Assembly: GCF_019710575.1 (NCBI RefSeq)
Contig: NZ_JAHWFK010000001.1
Span: 620,001-684,000 of the forward strand
Length of the DNA: 64,000 nucleotides
Reading direction: 5' to 3'
Source of the DNA: Paractinoplanes polyasparticus
GTDB lineage: Bacteria; Actinomycetota; Actinomycetes; Mycobacteriales; Micromonosporaceae
Positions 28,541-36,695 of the stretch are shown here, piece after piece. The notes beneath the pieces are model-generated. The model saw only the letters and a list, made by a program, of their open reading frames with translations, was not told where the DNA came from and did no database searches. How positions within the stretch are numbered: position 1 is the first letter of the stretch; each line of letters starts with the position of its first letter. The translations under genes were made by a program, and so were the position numbers.

Positions 28541-29008
28541 ATGACCGCGGATCTCAGCGCCCGGTACGTGCCATGGATCTGGTGCCGGGCCGTGCTGCAT
28601 CGCGGGTGGTGGCTGGTCACGGTCCCGGCCGTTCTCCTCCGCGCCGAGCGGGCTCAGCTCACCGGGACGGTCGCCGGTCTGGCCGCGCTGGGCGGCCTGG
28701 CATGGATCATCGGCCGCAGCCCGGCGATGATGCCGGCGGGGGCGGCCATGCTGGTCCTGGGTCTCGGGATCTATCCCCTTTGGGTCAACGGCCAGGCCAC
28801 TGCGGCCGTACGGGCCACGGTCCACTCGCTGCTGGCCCAGGTCGACTACGTGGGGACGATCGGCTGTGGGCCGGCCGTGGCGGTGGTCGCGGACCGGGCC
28901 GGTTTCCCAGGTGCGTTGGCGGTGTGTGCCGCGCTGCCGGTGGCAGCCGTCGTCCTGGTCCGGCGCTCCGCAAGCGGTTGGCAAGGGAACCGCAAGCGGC
29001 GTCGCTGA
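28541..29008 (+). pseudogene. C-terminal remnant of an MFS transporter
   Basis: The 155-residue open frame resembles only the last four helices of a major-facilitator permease, including the VRATVHSLLAQVDYVGTIGCG stretch that corresponds to the SSVRATVLS…Q helix 11 region and a final PVAAVVLVRR helix. The N-terminal two-thirds is absent and a stop codon lies just upstream in frame. It is probably a decayed gene; a small functional membrane protein cannot be excluded. It ends directly before the PIG-L gene. Confidence 0.5.
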
Positions 29009-29040
29009 TGCTCATCGCGACCGGAGGAGGGACGAGAAGC

Positions 29041-29733
29041 ATGTTCGACGTTGGCGAGCTGGGCACGATCCTGGGCATCTGGGCGCATCCGGACGACGAG
29101 GCGTATCTGTCGGGCGGGATCATGGCGATGGCGGCCGCCCGCGGGCAGCGGGTGGTGTGCGTGACGGCCACCTGTGGGGAGCTGGCCGGCGCGGCGGCCG
29201 CGCGGCGGCGGGAACTCGACCGCTGCCTCGGGGTTTTAGGGGTGGGCGAGCATCACTGGCTCGACTACCCGGACGGCGGCTGCGCCGGGGTGCCGGTGGC
29301 GGAGGCGGTCGGCAAGCTTGCGGCGCTGATCGGCGAGGTCCGGCCGGACACCGTGCTGACCTTCGGGCCGGACGGCAACACCGGGCACGCGGACCATCGT
29401 ACGGTCGCGGTCTGGGCCGCCGCCGCGTTCGACCTGGCCGCTCCGGCGGGTGCACGACTGTTGCAAAGTGCGGTCGGCGAGCGCTGGGCCCGGCGCTGGG
29501 CGCCCCTGAACGAGGGGCTGAACGTCTTCTACCCGGGCTACCCGGTGCTGGTCCCGGACGACGACCTCGCGATCGACCTGGTGCTCGACCCGGACACGAC
29601 CGATCTCAAGGTCCGGGCCCTGGCCGCCCAGCGGAGCCAGACGGCGGCGCTGATCGGCGCGATGGGCCGCGAACGGTACGCCGAGTGGGTCGCGGACGAG
29701 GCCTTCGTCGAGCGCGGGCGAGGACCGCGTTAA
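29041..29733 (+). CDS. PIG-L family deacetylase
   Basis: The 230-residue protein has the LmbE/PIG-L zinc site AHPDDEAYLSGG near the start and the matching histidine motif GNTGHADHRTV at about residue 120. These enzymes remove acetyl groups from N-acetylglucosamine-type substrates; in actinobacteria some act in mycothiol (MshB) or antibiotic pathways. Sequence alone does not mark it as MshB. The ATG at 29041 follows a GGAGGAGGG site at suitable spacing, better than the in-frame ATG at 29008. It ends 10 bases before the next gene. Confidence 0.85.
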   Translation: MFDVGELGTILGIWAHPDDEAYLSGGIMAMAAARGQRVVCVTATCGELAGAAAARRRELDRCLGVLGVGEHHWLDYPDGGCAGVPVAEAVGKLAALIGEVRPDTVLTFGPDGNTGHADHRTVAVWAAAAFDLAAPAGARLLQSAVGERWARRWAPLNEGLNVFYPGYPVLVPDDDLAIDLVLDPDTTDLKVRALAAQRSQTAALIGAMGRERYAEWVADEAFVERGRGPR

Positions 29734-29743
29734 ATAGTTGTTC

Positions 29744-30571
29744 ATGAACGCCTTTCGAGAGCTGCTCGCCGCCGCCCGTGTGACCCACGTGCCGGGGGTG
29801 CACGATCCGCTGAGCGCCACGCTGGCCGTGCAAGCGGGTCACCGGGCGGTGTATCTCTCGAAGAACGCGGTGGCCGCGGTCATGATGGGACGGCCGGACG
29901 TCGACTACGTGCCGGCCACTCAGATCGCCGACCGGGCGGCCACCCTCGGGCCGGTGCTCGACGGGGTGCCGCTGATGGCCGACGCGGGGGCCGGCTTCGA
30001 CACCGCGCAGGACGCCGCGTGGACGGCCCTGGCCTATCAGCGCGCCGGGGTCTCGGCGCTGGTGCTGACCGATCACGACGGCGGTCACGTCGCGGCGATG
30101 GCCCGGCAGGCGCCGGACGTCGCGGTCATCGCGCGGACCACGGCGTACGCGACGGATGGGCTCGACACGGCGGTCGAGCGCTGCCGGGCGTACGCGAAGG
30201 CGGGCGCTGACGCGGTGCTGCCGGCCGGGGTGCGTACGCCGGAGGAACTCTTCCGTCTCAAGGCCGCGCTCCCCGGCGTACCGCTGGTGTTGTCGCGCAC
30301 CGAAGCCGGACCCGCCGCGCCCGCCCTGGCCGACGCGGACCTCGCGGCCCTGGGCGTACGCCTCGTCCTTTACCCGCTGGCCGCGCTGCTGGCCGCCGTC
30401 CGCGCCGCCTCGCAGGCCTACCGCGCGATCGCCGAGGACGGCACCGCCGACGACGTCGAGCGCATGCCGTGGGCCGCCTTCGCCGCGCTCTCGGCCGCCT
30501 CCGCCCCGGGCTCGTCGTCCGGCTCGCCGGGTGGCGGGGAGCGGCCGGCTTCGGCCAGTCTGGGGTCATGA
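29744..30571 (+). CDS. isocitrate lyase/PEP mutase superfamily protein, divergent
   Basis: The 275-residue protein follows the PEP-mutase/isocitrate-lyase barrel: RVTHVPGVHDPLSATLAVQ, PLMADAGAGFD and VIARTTAYATDGLDTAVER, with KAGADAV near residue 160. The signature (K/R)(K/R)CGH catalytic loop is not present; its place is taken by VLTDHDGGHVAAM. Lyase or mutase activity by the usual mechanism is therefore doubtful. The last ~30 residues are Ser/Gly-rich. Its stop overlaps the start of the BKACE gene (ATGA), so the two are coupled. Confidence 0.75.
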   Translation: MNAFRELLAAARVTHVPGVHDPLSATLAVQAGHRAVYLSKNAVAAVMMGRPDVDYVPATQIADRAATLGPVLDGVPLMADAGAGFDTAQDAAWTALAYQRAGVSALVLTDHDGGHVAAMARQAPDVAVIARTTAYATDGLDTAVERCRAYAKAGADAVLPAGVRTPEELFRLKAALPGVPLVLSRTEAGPAAPALADADLAALGVRLVLYPLAALLAAVRAASQAYRAIAEDGTADDVERMPWAAFAALSAASAPGSSSGSPGGGERPASASLGS

Positions 30572-31302
30572 CCATGTTGCAGGTGACGCCGAACGGGCCC
30601 TGGGGCAAGGACGCGCACCCGGCGATGCCCGTCTCGCCGGACGAGGTCGTCGACGAGGTGCGCGAGTGTTTCGCGGCCGGAGCCACCGGCGTCCACCTGC
30701 ACGTGCGCGACGAGTCGGGCGCCGAGACGCTCGACCCGGCGATCGTGAACGAGACCTGCCGGCGGGTACGCGAGGTGGCCGGCGGCCCGGTCGAGGTCGG
30801 CCTCACCACCGGCGCCTGGATCGTGCCGGAACGAGCCGACCGGATCGCGATGATCCGCGAGTGGGAGGGCGTCGACGTGGCCACCGTCAACCTGTCCGAG
30901 GCCGGGTTCGACGAGGTCATGCGGGCGCTGCTCGACGTCGGCATCGGCATCGACGTCGGCCTGTGGTCGCCGGCCGAGATGCCCGCCCTGCTGGCGTCGG
31001 GGCTGCTGCCGCGGGCGGCCCGGGTCAGCATCGAACTCGACGCCGGCGAGCCCTACTTCCTCGAGGGCCCGCCCGAGACCGTGGCCCAGCGGGTCAACGA
31101 CCTGCTCGACGAGGCCGGCTCGACCTGCCCGCGGCTGACCCACGGCATGAACGACTGGACGTGGCCCCTGGTCCGCGACGCCTTCCGCCGCGGCCACGAC
31201 ACCCGCGTGGGCTTCGAGGACTCGCTGCTCCTGCCGGACGGCCGCACGGCCAGGTCCAACGCCGACCTCGTACGGGCGGCGGTGGCCCTCCGGACCGGAT
31301 GA
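30568..31302 (+). CDS. 3-keto-5-aminohexanoate cleavage enzyme family protein (BKACE)
   Basis: The 244-residue protein opens with LQVTPNGPWGKDAHPAMPVS and carries GATGVHLHVRD, the two-histidine zinc motif of the DUF849/BKACE family. These enzymes split beta-keto acids with acetyl-CoA. The C-terminal VGFEDSLLLPDG block supplies the acid residue that completes the zinc site. The protein is somewhat shorter than the ~270-300-residue norm. The substrate is unknown; it is translationally coupled to the divergent PEP-mutase-like gene. Confidence 0.82.
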   Translation: MTMLQVTPNGPWGKDAHPAMPVSPDEVVDEVRECFAAGATGVHLHVRDESGAETLDPAIVNETCRRVREVAGGPVEVGLTTGAWIVPERADRIAMIREWEGVDVATVNLSEAGFDEVMRALLDVGIGIDVGLWSPAEMPALLASGLLPRAARVSIELDAGEPYFLEGPPETVAQRVNDLLDEAGSTCPRLTHGMNDWTWPLVRDAFRRGHDTRVGFEDSLLLPDGRTARSNADLVRAAVALRTG

Positions 31303-31315
31303 TCAACTCTCCACT

Positions 31316-32323
31316 ATGCTCCCCGCGGTGTCCACCACCACGCTCCGCGTCGCCCGGCCGCCCCGTCCCTGGGAGCTGTCCACCTTCGTCCTGATCGTCA
31401 GCATCATCGCCGTGGGCGGCCTCGGCATCGTAATGCTCGCCACCGATCTGGCCGGCCGGCATTTCCTCAGCACCGGCGGCGCCGACGGCATCTCGCCGTT
31501 CGTCGCCTTCGTGATCGACTACGCCTACCCGATCAGCTCGATCTACTCCGTGATCGCCATCGGCTACCTCGCGGGTTACGTCGTCTGGCGCCGGCAGACC
31601 CGGCGGGAGCTGGCCGAGCACGGTCTGGGCGACCGGCCGATGCCGTGGCACTGGACCATCGGAGTCTGGCAGATCACCCTCGTGGCGGCCTTCGTCGGCA
31701 ACCTTCGACTCGGTCCGCCCGAACAGTGGTCATCGGTCACGGATGCGCTGCTGCTGGATGCTCTGCTCCACGCCGTGCGGATCACCGGGGTGACCTTCCT
31801 GCTGGTCGGCGTCATCGCGATCCGGGAGGCGGTGCGGGCGAGGTTCGCCACCAGGACCGCCCATTCGTCCGACGACCGGCCGACGGCGCTGCCCGACCGG
31901 CCGGCGGCGACGGTTGCGGCGCGGCCCCAGTCCGCCACCGATGACGAGTACTGGCAGCAGGTGCGGCGGGCGGCTTCCGGCGTACGGGCTGAACTGGCTC
32001 TGCTCGAAGCGACGCCGGCCGGGGACCGGCGCTGGCTGCTCGTGCCGGCCGACGGCGATGTGGCGGCGGTGCGGGCCGCCGTGCAACCCGGCGCGACCGT
32101 CACCGTCTTCCCCGAGCCACCGGAGGTCATCGAGACCAGAGGCTTCCGGCCGGCTCCGGCCTCCGAATATCACGGTCTGCTGGAGGACACGAAGACCGGT
32201 TCCCTGGTGTACGAGCTGGTGACCGCCCGCAAGGTCGGCGCGTTCCTGTCCCGCGCGCGCTCGGCCCGGCGCTGGGCCTTGTACCGGCCCGACGACCCGG
32301 GCGCGCTCACCGCCGACGGCTAA
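31316..32323 (+). CDS. four-helix membrane protein with soluble C-terminal domain
   Basis: The 335-residue protein has four predicted membrane helices (about residues 20-42, 62-90, 112-130 and 142-165). The short WRRQTRRELAEHG loop and a later tryptophan-rich turn recall DUF4328-type proteins, but I am not sure of the family. Residues 180-335 are soluble, with no recognised catalytic motif. The start may also be a GTG at 31328. It is placed between the BKACE gene and a mycothiol-isomerase-family gene but is not clearly coupled to either. Confidence 0.6.
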   Translation: MLPAVSTTTLRVARPPRPWELSTFVLIVSIIAVGGLGIVMLATDLAGRHFLSTGGADGISPFVAFVIDYAYPISSIYSVIAIGYLAGYVVWRRQTRRELAEHGLGDRPMPWHWTIGVWQITLVAAFVGNLRLGPPEQWSSVTDALLLDALLHAVRITGVTFLLVGVIAIREAVRARFATRTAHSSDDRPTALPDRPAATVAARPQSATDDEYWQQVRRAASGVRAELALLEATPAGDRRWLLVPADGDVAAVRAAVQPGATVTVFPEPPEVIETRGFRPAPASEYHGLLEDTKTGSLVYELVTARKVGAFLSRARSARRWALYRPDDPGALTADG

Positions 32324-32332
32324 GATCATGCG

Positions 32333-32956
32333 ATGCGGGACCTCTGGTCTGCCATCCATGCCGAGCGCGCGGCCCTGGCCGACGACCTGGCCGGGCTGAG
32401 CGAACAGCAGTGGCGGCAGCAGTCGCTGTGCGGCGAGTGGACCGTCGACGAGGTCGTGGCCCATCTGACGGCCGGCGCGAGCACCGGACCGCTGCGGTGG
32501 ATCCGGAGCATCGTCGGCGCCCGCTTCGACGCCGACCGGCACAACCGACGCCGGCTCGAGGAACACCGGGGTGCGACTCCGTCCGAGACGCTCGACCTCT
32601 TCCGTCAGGTGGTCACCAGCACCACGGCGGCTTCGAAGCACCTGCCGGCCTGGCTGGGCGAGGTCGTGGTGCACGGCGAGGACATCCGTAAGCCGCTCGG
32701 ACTGCCGCCTTCGGCGCGGGTCGAGTCGGTGACCGAGGTGGCGAGGTTCTTCGTGGCGCGCGACTTCACCGTGAACAGCCGCAAGGCCGCCCGGGGGCTG
32801 CGGCTCGAGGCGACCGACGGCCCCTTCGCCAGTGGATCGGGGCCGCTCGTCACCGGCACGACGCTGGCCATCACCATGGCCCTGGCCGGGCGCCGGGCGT
32901 ACCACCCCGAACTGTCGGGACCCGGCGTCGAGATCCTTCAGGCGCGCGGCGTGTGA
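32333..32956 (+). CDS. maleylpyruvate isomerase/mycothiol-dependent enzyme family protein
   Basis: The 207-residue protein has the DinB/MDMPI-type N-terminal four-helix bundle with LCGEWTVDEVVAHLTAGAS and a central ELVVHGEDIR-like segment (EVVVHGEDIRKPLG) that contributes the metal histidine. Family members use mycothiol and a divalent metal for isomerisation or thiol transfer; the substrate is unknown. Its 3' end overlaps the convergent SRPBCC gene by 19 bases. Confidence 0.78.
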   Translation: MRDLWSAIHAERAALADDLAGLSEQQWRQQSLCGEWTVDEVVAHLTAGASTGPLRWIRSIVGARFDADRHNRRRLEEHRGATPSETLDLFRQVVTSTTAASKHLPAWLGEVVVHGEDIRKPLGLPPSARVESVTEVARFFVARDFTVNSRKAARGLRLEATDGPFASGSGPLVTGTTLAITMALAGRRAYHPELSGPGVEILQARGV

Positions 32957-33393
32957 TCGCGGGCCTCGATCGCCTTGACCGAGTTGGCGAACGCCTTGGT
33001 CAGGGCGCCCTTGCCGACCGAGCCGAGCAGCAGGCCGATCAGCTTGCCCTTGACGTTCTTACCCTCCCGGACGACAACGGCATCGACGGCGGTCGTGCCG
33101 TCGGGCCGCGGTGACAGGGTGTAGGTGTGGCCGGAGGCGCCGCCCCAGACGTTCGAGTCGACGGTCCGCATGGTGATGCGGCGGGGACTCGACCAGTCGT
33201 AGTGCAGGCGCTCCCAGACGCCGCCGGCGCCCTCGGTGACGTCGGCGCGGGTGTCGCCCTTCTCGTGCAGCACCAGGTCGGCGTCGTCGCTGTTGGCGAA
33301 CAGCTGCTTGCGGCCGGGGCCGAAGTCGGTCAGGCCGGCGAGGAACTGCTCGGGGGTGGCGGTGGTGACGGCGTGCATGCGGATGGTCGGCAT
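32938..33393 (-). CDS. SRPBCC (START-like) family protein
   Basis: The 151-residue protein follows the SRPBCC ligand-binding fold: MPTIRMHAVTTATPEQFLAG at the start, a central HYDWSSPRRITMRTVDSN strand pair and a C-terminal helix with KAFANSVKAIEA. Such proteins bind hydrophobic ligands or serve as aromatase/cyclase-like partners, but the role here is unknown. The ATG has a GAGGGAA site upstream; a longer frame to 33843 is not supported. It overlaps the preceding convergent gene by 19 bases. Confidence 0.75.
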   Translation of the reverse strand: MPTIRMHAVTTATPEQFLAGLTDFGPGRKQLFANSDDADLVLHEKGDTRADVTEGAGGVWERLHYDWSSPRRITMRTVDSNVWGGASGHTYTLSPRPDGTTAVDAVVVREGKNVKGKLIGLLLGSVGKGALTKAFANSVKAIEARDHTPRA

Positions 33394-33519
33394 GGTGGTT
33401 CCCTCTCGTTGTGGCTCGTTCCAGCGTCGCCGTTCGCTGGTGCGGGTCGAGCCGGTCATCACCCTGGTCGAGTCCCTGGGGACAACGTCGGGACGCGGGC
33501 GTACGCTGCGACGCCGGTT

Positions 33520-33864
33520 GTGGACAAGTCGCCGCCGCATTTGACTTCGCCGCCGTATGTCCTCCTCGACGACGACGGCCGGGTGGTGGGCCGGTTCAAC
33601 CTCTTCGACGTGGTCGACGGGGTGGCCGAGCTGGGATTCCGGGTCGCCGAGGCGTCGTCCGGTCGCGGTGTGGCCCGAGCGGGCGTACGGCAGGTGATCG
33701 CGCTCGCCCGGGGCGGCTACGGGCTCGTACGGCTGATCGCCGACGCCGAGATCCGCAACGGCGCGTCGCGGGCTGTCCTGCGGGCCACGGGCTTCGTGCC
33801 GGTGGGCGAGGTCGAGCGCGGCGGGCAGCCGTGCGTCCGGCACGTCCTCGACCTGTCCCCCTGA
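33520..33864 (+). CDS. GNAT acetyltransferase, N-terminally short
   Basis: About 114 residues from a GTG contain the C-terminal two-thirds of a RimJ/RimL-type GNAT domain: YVLLDDDGRVVGRFNL, AELGFRVAEASSGRGVARAG (the R/Q-x-x-G-x-G/A acetyl-CoA loop), and NGASRAVLRATGFVPVGE. Full members have about 50-60 more residues before this. The upstream sequence in this frame does not supply them, so the gene may be truncated or decayed. An open frame further upstream overlaps the divergent SRPBCC gene. Confidence 0.6.
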   Translation: MDKSPPHLTSPPYVLLDDDGRVVGRFNLFDVVDGVAELGFRVAEASSGRGVARAGVRQVIALARGGYGLVRLIADAEIRNGASRAVLRATGFVPVGEVERGGQPCVRHVLDLSP

Positions 33865-33950
33865 GACTTGCCGGCCCGGCCGGGGCGCGGGATCTTGGAG
33901 TTCCGGCCCACAATGGACGCCATCGCGGACGTTCGGGGGAAGGAATCGCG

Positions 33951-34304
33951 ATGGATGCTCTGGTTGGCGAATTGCGTGGATTGCGCGGCGAGGCAGGTCT
34001 CACGCTGCGGGAACTCAGTTTGAAGGCGCACGTCAGCGACTCGTCGTTGTCCCGTTACTTCACCGGGCAGGCGCTGCCCCCGTGGGAGGTGGTGGTGACG
34101 CTGGCCGACCTCGGCGGGGGTGATCACGTCCGGTTGCGGCAGCTCTGGGAGGACGCGCGGCGGGCCCGCCGGCAGTCCCGGTGGCCCGTCGTCGCCGAGG
34201 TTGCTGCCGCACGGCCCGCCGAGCGGCGGTTCGGGCCGGTGGTGGGCGTGTGCGCGCTGGTGGCCGCGTCCGGCGCGGTCGGGTGGGCGCTCGGGCGCCG
34301 CTGA
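33951..34304 (+). CDS. XRE-type HTH protein with C-terminal membrane helix
   Basis: The 117-residue protein has an N-terminal helix-turn-helix (LRGEAGLTLRELSLKAHVSD then SSLSRYFTGQALPPWEVV), a form seen in many actinobacterial XRE regulators. It ends with a hydrophobic helix (about residues 95-115) and GRR, so it may be membrane-anchored. An AAGGA site precedes the ATG at good spacing. The targets are unknown; a small exported peptide gene follows 111 bases downstream. Confidence 0.78.
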   Translation: MDALVGELRGLRGEAGLTLRELSLKAHVSDSSLSRYFTGQALPPWEVVVTLADLGGGDHVRLRQLWEDARRARRQSRWPVVAEVAAARPAERRFGPVVGVCALVAASGAVGWALGRR

Positions 34305-34415
34305 CGTCCCGGGATGTTCCCGGCAGGTGTTGCCGCTGGTCCGCGCCCCGCGCCGGCGGCACGCTGGGGTCACGTCCCGGCCGGGGCGGACCTTCGATGG
34401 AACGGGGACACCATC

Positions 34416-34649
34416 ATGAACCGATTCGCACGCCGCAGCCTGATCACGCTCGGGACGGGCACCGCGATGTTCGGCGCGGTCCTGCTCGGCGCCGGGGTGG
34501 GTGGCGCAGCCGTCGCCGGCAAGGGCGTCACGGGCACCGACACGATCGTTGCCGGCACGAACTGGGACCGCTTGCCGGCGGACTGGGCCGGGCCGACCTG
34601 GGCCGGGCCGACCGTCGTCGAACCCGCGTGCAAGTGCTCACCGATCTGA
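34416..34649 (+). CDS. small exported peptide
   Basis: The 77-residue product starts with a signal-like sequence (RRSLITLGTGTAMFGAVLL) that has two arginines in front, so Sec or Tat export is likely. The predicted mature part is about 45 residues and ends in CKCSPI, with a short WAGPTWAGPTVV repeat. No family is recognised. It has no close neighbours in an operon, and the coding call rests on the signal peptide and codon use. Confidence 0.55.
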   Translation: MNRFARRSLITLGTGTAMFGAVLLGAGVGGAAVAGKGVTGTDTIVAGTNWDRLPADWAGPTWAGPTVVEPACKCSPI

Positions 34650-34687
34650 TTCCGGCCGCGGTGGTCGTGGCCGGAAACTCACGGCTC

Positions 34688-34754
34688 AGACATACGCGGG
34701 ACGTTGTCGGAACCCCATCACTGATCACGTTTCCATTGCCTCCCGCGTATGTCT
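34688..34754. promoter_or_regulatory. 14-bp perfect inverted repeat spanning the methyltransferase start
   Basis: AGACATACGCGGGA (34688-34701) and its exact reverse complement TCCCGCGTATGTCT (34741-34754) are separated by 39 bases. The right arm contains the first possible ATG (34749) of the downstream methyltransferase. In RNA the arms could pair and cover the start region; in DNA they could be operator halves. A perfect 14-base match at this distance is unlikely to be accidental. Confidence 0.5.
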
Positions 34755-35663
34755 CACCCATCGAGAGATGTCGTGCCCTACGGTGATCCGATGGGTTCGG
34801 ACGAGTGGACGCGGTGGCTGCTCACGCGCCGCGACGGCGGCAACGCCGCACTGCGGGCGGAACACGCCACCGCGCTGGAGGTCTTCCGCGACGAGGTGCT
34901 CGACCGGGCGGCGCTCGCGCCCACCGACACGGTTCTCGATGTCGGCGCGGGCACCGGCCTGATCGCCTTCGGCGCCCTCGACCGGCTCGGCCCGGACGGG
35001 CACGTCATCTTCAGCGACGTCTCGGAGGCGGGACTCGAGGAATGCCGCAACCGGGCCGGCGACGACAAGCGGTGCAGTTTTGTGCACGCGCCGGCCGAGG
35101 ACCTCGCGGCCGTTCCCGACAACTCCGTCGACGTCGTCACCACCCGCTCGGTGCTCATCTATTGCGAGCGCAAGGCGCAGGCCTTCCAGGAGTTCTTCCG
35201 GGTGCTGCGGCCCGGCGGCCGGCTCTCCATCTTCGAGCCGATCAACCGCTTCCTGCTCGAGCACCGCCCGGACAGCCTGTTCGGGCTGCGGGATCCGGAG
35301 GTCGCCGATCTGCTGACCAAAGTGGTCGCCGTCTACCGCGACGGGGCGCGGCGCGGCGAGAACCCGATGACCGATTTCGACGAACGTGACCTGCTGCGCT
35401 GGGCGGCCGAGGCGGGCTTCGACGGCATCGAGGTCGACTACCGGGCCCAGCTCGACGTGCCGGCCGAGCCGATCGCCGACTGGGCGGCGCTCAAGAACGC
35501 CTCGCCCAATCCGCTGGCGCCGACGTACGGCGAGGCGATGCGGACGGCCCTGTCCGAGGCGGAGTGTGAGCGTCTCGACACGCGGATGATGCAACTTGCC
35601 CAGTCAGGCACCCCTACGCGGCGTACGCTCGCCACCGCGTACCTCCGCGCTCTGCACCCCTGA
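34749..35663 (+). CDS. class I SAM-dependent methyltransferase
   Basis: The protein of up to 304 residues (or 290 from the ATG at 34791) opens with DEWTRWLLTRRDGG, followed by the SAM loop VLDVGAGTGLIAFGALDRLG. A motif IV region with SVDVVTTRSVLIYC and the LRPGGRLSIFEPIN post-motif follow. The substrate is unknown. Homologues generally start near the MGSDEW position, so 34791 may be the true start, which would put the 14-bp inverted repeat entirely in the 5' leader. Confidence 0.82.
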   Translation: MSHPSRDVVPYGDPMGSDEWTRWLLTRRDGGNAALRAEHATALEVFRDEVLDRAALAPTDTVLDVGAGTGLIAFGALDRLGPDGHVIFSDVSEAGLEECRNRAGDDKRCSFVHAPAEDLAAVPDNSVDVVTTRSVLIYCERKAQAFQEFFRVLRPGGRLSIFEPINRFLLEHRPDSLFGLRDPEVADLLTKVVAVYRDGARRGENPMTDFDERDLLRWAAEAGFDGIEVDYRAQLDVPAEPIADWAALKNASPNPLAPTYGEAMRTALSEAECERLDTRMMQLAQSGTPTRRTLATAYLRALHP

Positions 35664-35795
35664 CGAGCTGGGAAAATCCACGGAGCGCAATCGATCAATC
35701 ACAGATTGTGCGTGCTAAATGCCCGAAGGCCTAGCCTGCGAGTACTACGCACGTGCGCACTTGAAGGTCCGAGGATTCCGACAACAATCACCTGC

Positions 35796-36695
35796 ATGAC
35801 GTACGGCAAGAAGGATCTGCCCTACCCGTACTGCGCGGACTTCTCGGGGATCGTGACCCGCGTCAAGGGAGTGCGCGAGTCGACCCGTGCCGCCCTGGTC
35901 AACTCGCTCAAGGTGGCGTCGTACCTGAAGGCCGGCGCCAACCTGATCGAGCGCAATCTCGGCGCGCAGCGGCCCGCCACCGCCACCGGCGACGGCCGCA
36001 AGCAGTACTGGTCGGGCCTGAGCTTCCTGACCGAACGTGCGCTCTCGGCCGAGGTCGAAGAGCTGGAGCTGCCGTTCCTGCGGCAGAAGGGCGCCGGCCC
36101 CTACCGGTCGACCTGGGCCAGCCACGACGACTACCTCAACGACCTGCTCGCGTTCATGCTGCACGCCATCAACTACGACCCGCAGTACGGGGCCGACGTC
36201 GAGACGCGTGGCGACTGGCTGGCCACCGACGAGAGCTTCGTCGACGCGGTCGACCGGTCCAGCTACCACGAGCTGATGGCGCTGTGCCGCATGCCGCTGT
36301 TCAAGCTGCAACTGATCATGGTGGCGACGGCGCACCGCAACGACGGCATCCGCAACTCGATCGCCAACAACTACGCGGGCGCGCTCGAGCCGTGGATGAA
36401 GATCTACGAGGAGACGATCGCCGCGCGCGGCTACCGGCTGCGCCCCGGCATCACGATCCAGGAGTTCAGCAATCTGCTGGCCGCGGTCACCGAGGGTCTG
36501 GCCGTGCGGCATCTGGGCGACCCGACGGTGGACATCGCCGACCACGGCCCCACCGAGAACCTGGTCGGCAAGGGCGTGCTCGGCCTGATGGCCGCGTACC
36601 TGGAACCCGTCGACGAGCCGTCCGGCCTGACCTTGCGCGAGCTGTTCGAACGGGCGGCGAACAACAATGTGAACAACAACGGGGGACCGACATGA
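35796..36695 (+). CDS. conserved helical protein of unknown function
   Basis: The 299-residue protein is rich in helical, aromatic and charged residues (for example KQYWSGLSFLTERALSAEVE and LCRMPLFKLQLIMVATAHRN). The second half has the look of a TetR ligand-binding region, but no helix-turn-helix or other domain is recognised with confidence. It ends in an asparagine-rich tail (NNNVNNNGG). Its stop overlaps the start of the serine hydrolase gene (ATGA), so the two are coupled and may act together. Confidence 0.65.
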   Translation: MTYGKKDLPYPYCADFSGIVTRVKGVRESTRAALVNSLKVASYLKAGANLIERNLGAQRPATATGDGRKQYWSGLSFLTERALSAEVEELELPFLRQKGAGPYRSTWASHDDYLNDLLAFMLHAINYDPQYGADVETRGDWLATDESFVDAVDRSSYHELMALCRMPLFKLQLIMVATAHRNDGIRNSIANNYAGALEPWMKIYEETIAARGYRLRPGITIQEFSNLLAAVTEGLAVRHLGDPTVDIADHGPTENLVGKGVLGLMAAYLEPVDEPSGLTLRELFERAANNNVNNNGGPT

